A program made the translations under genes and the position numbers. A stretch of 64,000 nucleotides of DNA from Planctomycetota bacterium (GTDB taxonomy: Bacteria > Planctomycetota > UBA1135 > GCA-002686595), in assembly GCA_947484275.1 (NCBI GenBank), contig CANKOY010000013.1, positions 1 to 64,000 of the forward strand, written 5' to 3'. The notes beneath the pieces are model-generated. The model searched no databases and was not told the DNA's origin. It saw only the letters and a list, made by a program, of their open reading frames with translations. Below are positions 61,622-64,000 of this stretch, in pieces. The number at the start of each line of letters is the position of its first letter. Positions within the stretch are counted from its first letter, which is position 1.

Positions 61622-62710
61622 TCAGCGGCTACCGGAGCGCTGGCGAGCCTGGATCTGGCGAATGGCTTCGACGTCCGCCGACCAAGCGCGCATTTTCTCG
61701 GCCTCCGGCGGTTCCACCAGGGGCCGGACGACTCTGAACCCGAGAAATTTGGCGTCGGTCAGATACCAGATGCTCTTCGGCAACTGCGGATCCTGCTGTT
61801 GCCATGAAGCCACGGATCCGCGCCGAGCTCCGCTGCGCAAGCGATCGGCGTCGTCGTCCCAGGATCCACCGCGAACGCAGCATGGATTGAGTTGAGACGG
61901 CCAGACCAGCGGCGCCAGGGCCGGACGCTCTCCGGCTGCCGGATAGGCATCCGCGTACTGGTCGAGGACCCACTCGGCCACATTGCCGTGCATGTCGAAC
62001 AGTCCCCAGGCATTGGGCAGTTTCTTCCCGACTGGGTGGTAGGTCTCGCCTGAGTTTTCGATGTACCAGGCGTGCGACTCGAGCGCATTGGGATCGTCGC
62101 CGAAGGAGTAGCTCCCTTGGCTTCCGGCGCGACATGCGTACTCCCATTCCGCTTCGGTCGGCAGGCGATAGAAACGGCCGGTTTTCATCGAGAGCCATTG
62201 CGTGTACTGGCGCGCGGCGAACTGTGTCATCGAGATCGCCGGGAAACCCTGCAGGCCCATTCCGAAGTCCATGGGCAAGTAGGGCGGCGTCGGACGGCTG
62301 ACCGCGTCGGCCCACGGATCCTGTGGATGGATGCGCGCGTCGGCCTTGGCGCGCTCCTGCTGGTCGAGCTTCATTTGGAACGGCAGGTACTCGTCCCAGG
62401 TAACTTCGCAGCGTCCGATCCAGAAGGCGGGCAACTCCACGTCTCGCTCAGGCCCCTCGGAGGCCTTGCGCTTCTTCTCGCCGGCCGGCGTTCCCATCCG
62501 GAAGGTGCCCGCGGGGATCGGGACCATGGCGAACTGAGCGGGAGTGCCGACGATGGACTCCGTGTACGTTTTCATCTCCGCGGCGCTGGAGGCCTGTGCA
62601 TTCGCCAGCTCCACGACCGGCGGGCGGCCCGCGGGCATGTCGGGATAGAGGGGCGATTTTGGAGCCGCGTCCTGGAGGAAAAGCGCGAGCGAGATCGAGA
62701 GATGCAACAT
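61622..62710 (-). CDS. Exported SUMF1/FGE-fold protein lacking the FGE cysteines
   Basis: 362 residues from MLHLSISLALFLQDAAP. The C-type-lectin-like SUMF1 fold is clear: FAMVPIPAGTFRMGTPAGE, AFWIGRCEVTWDEYLPF, FPAISMTQFAARQYTQWL, YRLPTEAEWEYACRAG, GLFDMHGNVAEWVLDQY and RGGSWDDDADRLRSGAR. Formylglycine-generating enzymes need a Cys pair shortly after the RGGSW motif; here it reads DDDADRLRS with no Cys. It is thus a structural SUMF1 protein, probably a binding or scaffold factor in the periplasm. It is divergent from a sulfatase-fold lipoprotein (114 bp between starts). Confidence 0.88.
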   Translation of the reverse strand: MLHLSISLALFLQDAAPKSPLYPDMPAGRPPVVELANAQASSAAEMKTYTESIVGTPAQFAMVPIPAGTFRMGTPAGEKKRKASEGPERDVELPAFWIGRCEVTWDEYLPFQMKLDQQERAKADARIHPQDPWADAVSRPTPPYLPMDFGMGLQGFPAISMTQFAARQYTQWLSMKTGRFYRLPTEAEWEYACRAGSQGSYSFGDDPNALESHAWYIENSGETYHPVGKKLPNAWGLFDMHGNVAEWVLDQYADAYPAAGERPALAPLVWPSQLNPCCVRGGSWDDDADRLRSGARRGSVASWQQQDPQLPKSIWYLTDAKFLGFRVVRPLVEPPEAEKMRAWSADVEAIRQIQARQRSGSR

Positions 62711-62805
62711 GGAATCCGTGGGCCGCCGACGTCGCGCAGCAGCGCTCAGAACATACCAGGGTTGAGACCCAGGCTGAATCCGACCCCGATCGCGGCGCGC
62801 GCCGG

Positions 62806-62814
62806 TGGTACGAT
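62806..62814 (+). promoter_or_regulatory. Extended -10 box (TGG-TACGAT) 10 bases before the sulfatase-like gene
   Basis: TGGTACGAT, ten bases, then ATG 62825. Predicted leader of about 2-4 bases. Confidence 0.42.
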
Positions 62815-62824
62815 TCATGTCAGC

Positions 62825-64000
62825 ATGACTGACCGTCGAAGCAAGCGGGCCAGGGGGGGGATTTGCAGCACATTGTTGCTGCTTGCGTTGTTCGCGGGTT
62901 GCTCGAAAGAGCCCGAGCGGCCGACCAACGTGCTCCTGCTGGTGGTCGACACCCTGCGGGCGGATCGGTTGGGCTGCTACGGCTATCCGCGGCCGACTTC
63001 ACCCAACATCGATGCGCTCGCTGCCCGCGGCACGTTGTACGAGAACAACTACAGTCAGGCCTCGTGGACCATCCCCTCGATGATCTCGATGTTGACCGGC
63101 GTCAGCGTCACCGACGAGGAGCACACCGTGCCTGCGAGCATCGGCACCCTGGCCGAGGCCCTGCGCGAGCGCGGCATGGAAACCGCTGCGTTCCCGGCCA
63201 ACGACGTGCTCGGCCACGGGCGCGGCTTCGAGCGCGGCTTCGATGTGTGGGATTTCTCTGCCTACACGATCAACGCCGAGGGCACCGACCTGGCGCACCG
63301 TTTCAGCCAATGGCACATGGGGCGGCAATCGGCGGGCGGCAAGCCGCGCCCGTGGTTCGCGTGGATGCAGTTCCTCGATCCGCACATGCCCTACAGCCCC
63401 AAACCTGAGTTCGACATTTTCAGCGGGCCGCGACCCGACCACGAACTCTTGGAACCGCGCTGGCGCGCAGCCCAGGCCGAGGCCACGGAGCGCTCGCCCA
63501 AAGTAGCTGGATTGTCGTTGGAGGATGCCATGGCGCGCATGACGCGCATGTCCAACCTCTACGACGGTGAGGTGCGCGCCGTCGATTCCGCCATTGGTGT
63601 GGTGCTCGAGACTTTGCGCGCCGCCGGAGATCTCGAGCGCACGCTGGTGATCGTCGTCTCCGACCACGGGGAGATGCTCTTCGAACACCACGTGGAGCCG
63701 TACTTCGTCAAGAGCCGCATCGACAAGACCGGCGGACTGCCCGAGGGCGTCAGCGAGTTGTTCGGCAACGGTCACCGCTCGTGGTTCTACGAGAATCTGT
63801 GGAACACGCCGATGGTGCTCGCCGGTCCCGGGATGCCCCAGGGAAAGCGCATCGACAGTCTGTGCGCCAACCTCGACCTGTTCCCGACGATTGTCGATGC
63901 GCTCGACATCAAGCGTCCGCCGTGGCTTGAGGGCGAGAGTCTATTCGGCGGACGGGAGACTCGCCGCGAGCGCCTCCTGGCCCACGCGTACTACACCGAT
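62825..64000 (+). CDS. Sulfatase-fold lipoprotein hydrolase, cut by the window end
   Basis: At least 392 residues; the frame is open at the window end. Lipoprotein signal: a basic start (MTDRRSKRARGG), then STLLLLALFAGC. The alkaline-phosphatase superfamily core follows: VLLLVVDTLRADRLGCYGY with the metal-binding Asp pair, then SWTIPSMISMLTG. In true sulfatases the latter is CxPxR with a Cys or Ser converted to formylglycine; here the position is Thr (TIPSM), as in metallohydrolases that use Thr as nucleophile. VSDHGEMLFEH supplies further ligands. It may be a phosphodiesterase or phosphotransferase rather than a sulfatase. The adjacent SUMF1 protein also lacks the modifying residues. Confidence 0.87.
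   Translation, partial: MTDRRSKRARGGICSTLLLLALFAGCSKEPERPTNVLLLVVDTLRADRLGCYGYPRPTSPNIDALAARGTLYENNYSQASWTIPSMISMLTGVSVTDEEHTVPASIGTLAEALRERGMETAAFPANDVLGHGRGFERGFDVWDFSAYTINAEGTDLAHRFSQWHMGRQSAGGKPRPWFAWMQFLDPHMPYSPKPEFDIFSGPRPDHELLEPRWRAAQAEATERSPKVAGLSLEDAMARMTRMSNLYDGEVRAVDSAIGVVLETLRAAGDLERTLVIVVSDHGEMLFEHHVEPYFVKSRIDKTGGLPEGVSELFGNGHRSWFYENLWNTPMVLAGPGMPQGKRIDSLCANLDLFPTIVDALDIKRPPWLEGESLFGGRETRRERLLAHAYYTD

Noticed and set aside
61622-62710. Annotation as formylglycine-generating enzyme
   Set aside because: The catalytic cysteines after RGGSW are absent; only the fold is supported.

Overview
The window looks like a chromosome segment of a high-GC, Gram-negative planctomycete-type bacterium. 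The evidence is gene content: two paralogous HExxH peptidases of the DUF1570 type, an NPCBM-domain protein, a CehA/McbA-type PHP hydrolase, SUMF1 and sulfatase-fold proteins, exported squalene-cyclase-fold and HEAT/VWA proteins, two GroELs, and lpxB plus several lipoproteins (so an outer membrane). The assignment rests on gene families only; no 16S rRNA or other taxonomic marker is present. No phage, insertion-sequence transposase, CRISPR array or resistance island was found. The segment reads as ordinary, densely packed chromosome.

Layout. 0-8 kb: M28 peptidase, a membrane protein with small beta-barrel-like modules, a PHP hydrolase, an exported HEAT-VWA protein and tRNA-Pro. 8-20 kb: YyaL-type thioredoxin-domain protein divergent from a thioredoxin-like/TPR protein, rho with a long disordered N-terminus translationally coupled to a GT39-like membrane protein, an S9 peptidase lipoprotein. 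20-26 kb: signal peptidase I, SDR, FAH-like protein, squalene-cyclase-fold protein, iodotyrosine-deiodinase-like flavoprotein, EEP lipoprotein. 26-29 kb: lpxB - ECF sigma - anti-sigma - ybjQ operon. 29-34 kb: NTF2-like protein, di-haem peroxidase, two-gene ABC transporter, ferritin-like protein, protein-kinase-fold protein. 34-42 kb: an operon of two secreted peptidases plus a lipoprotein, and a 1019-residue carboxypeptidase-regulatory-domain protein. 42-48 kb: a chaperone block groEL-groEL-dnaJ-grpE-fmdB. 48-51 kb: NPCBM protein and a diguanylate cyclase. 51-55 kb: the classic rpsB-tsf-pyrH-frr cluster and tRNA-Lys. 55-64 kb: membrane protein, aminopeptidase P, exported unknown, Trm112-like plus EboE-like pair, tRNA-Glu, HxlR regulator with a CPVC thioredoxin-like protein, SUMF1 protein, and a sulfatase-fold lipoprotein cut by the window end.

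Regulatory reading. The three tRNA genes have recognisable TTGACA-like/TAnnnT promoters. A second pattern recurs: an extended -10 box (TGC or TGG followed by TAnnnT) lies only 6-10 bases before the start codon of many monocistronic or first genes (yyaL-like, S9 peptidase, SDR, lpxB, peroxidase, aminopeptidase P, NPCBM protein, hxlR-like, sulfatase-like). This predicts leaderless or near-leaderless mRNAs. Other genes have good Shine-Dalgarno sequences (both DUF1570-type peptidases, rho, the EEP lipoprotein, frr). groEL1, groEL2 and rpsB have neither.

The points most worth a second look are the leaderless-promoter pattern, the paired CTGCCA-N3-TGGCAG sites and shared leader hairpin around the chaperone genes, the inverted-repeat element whose end supplies stop codons, the orphan EboE gene, the deiodinase-like flavoprotein, and the sigma factor operon headed by lpxB.
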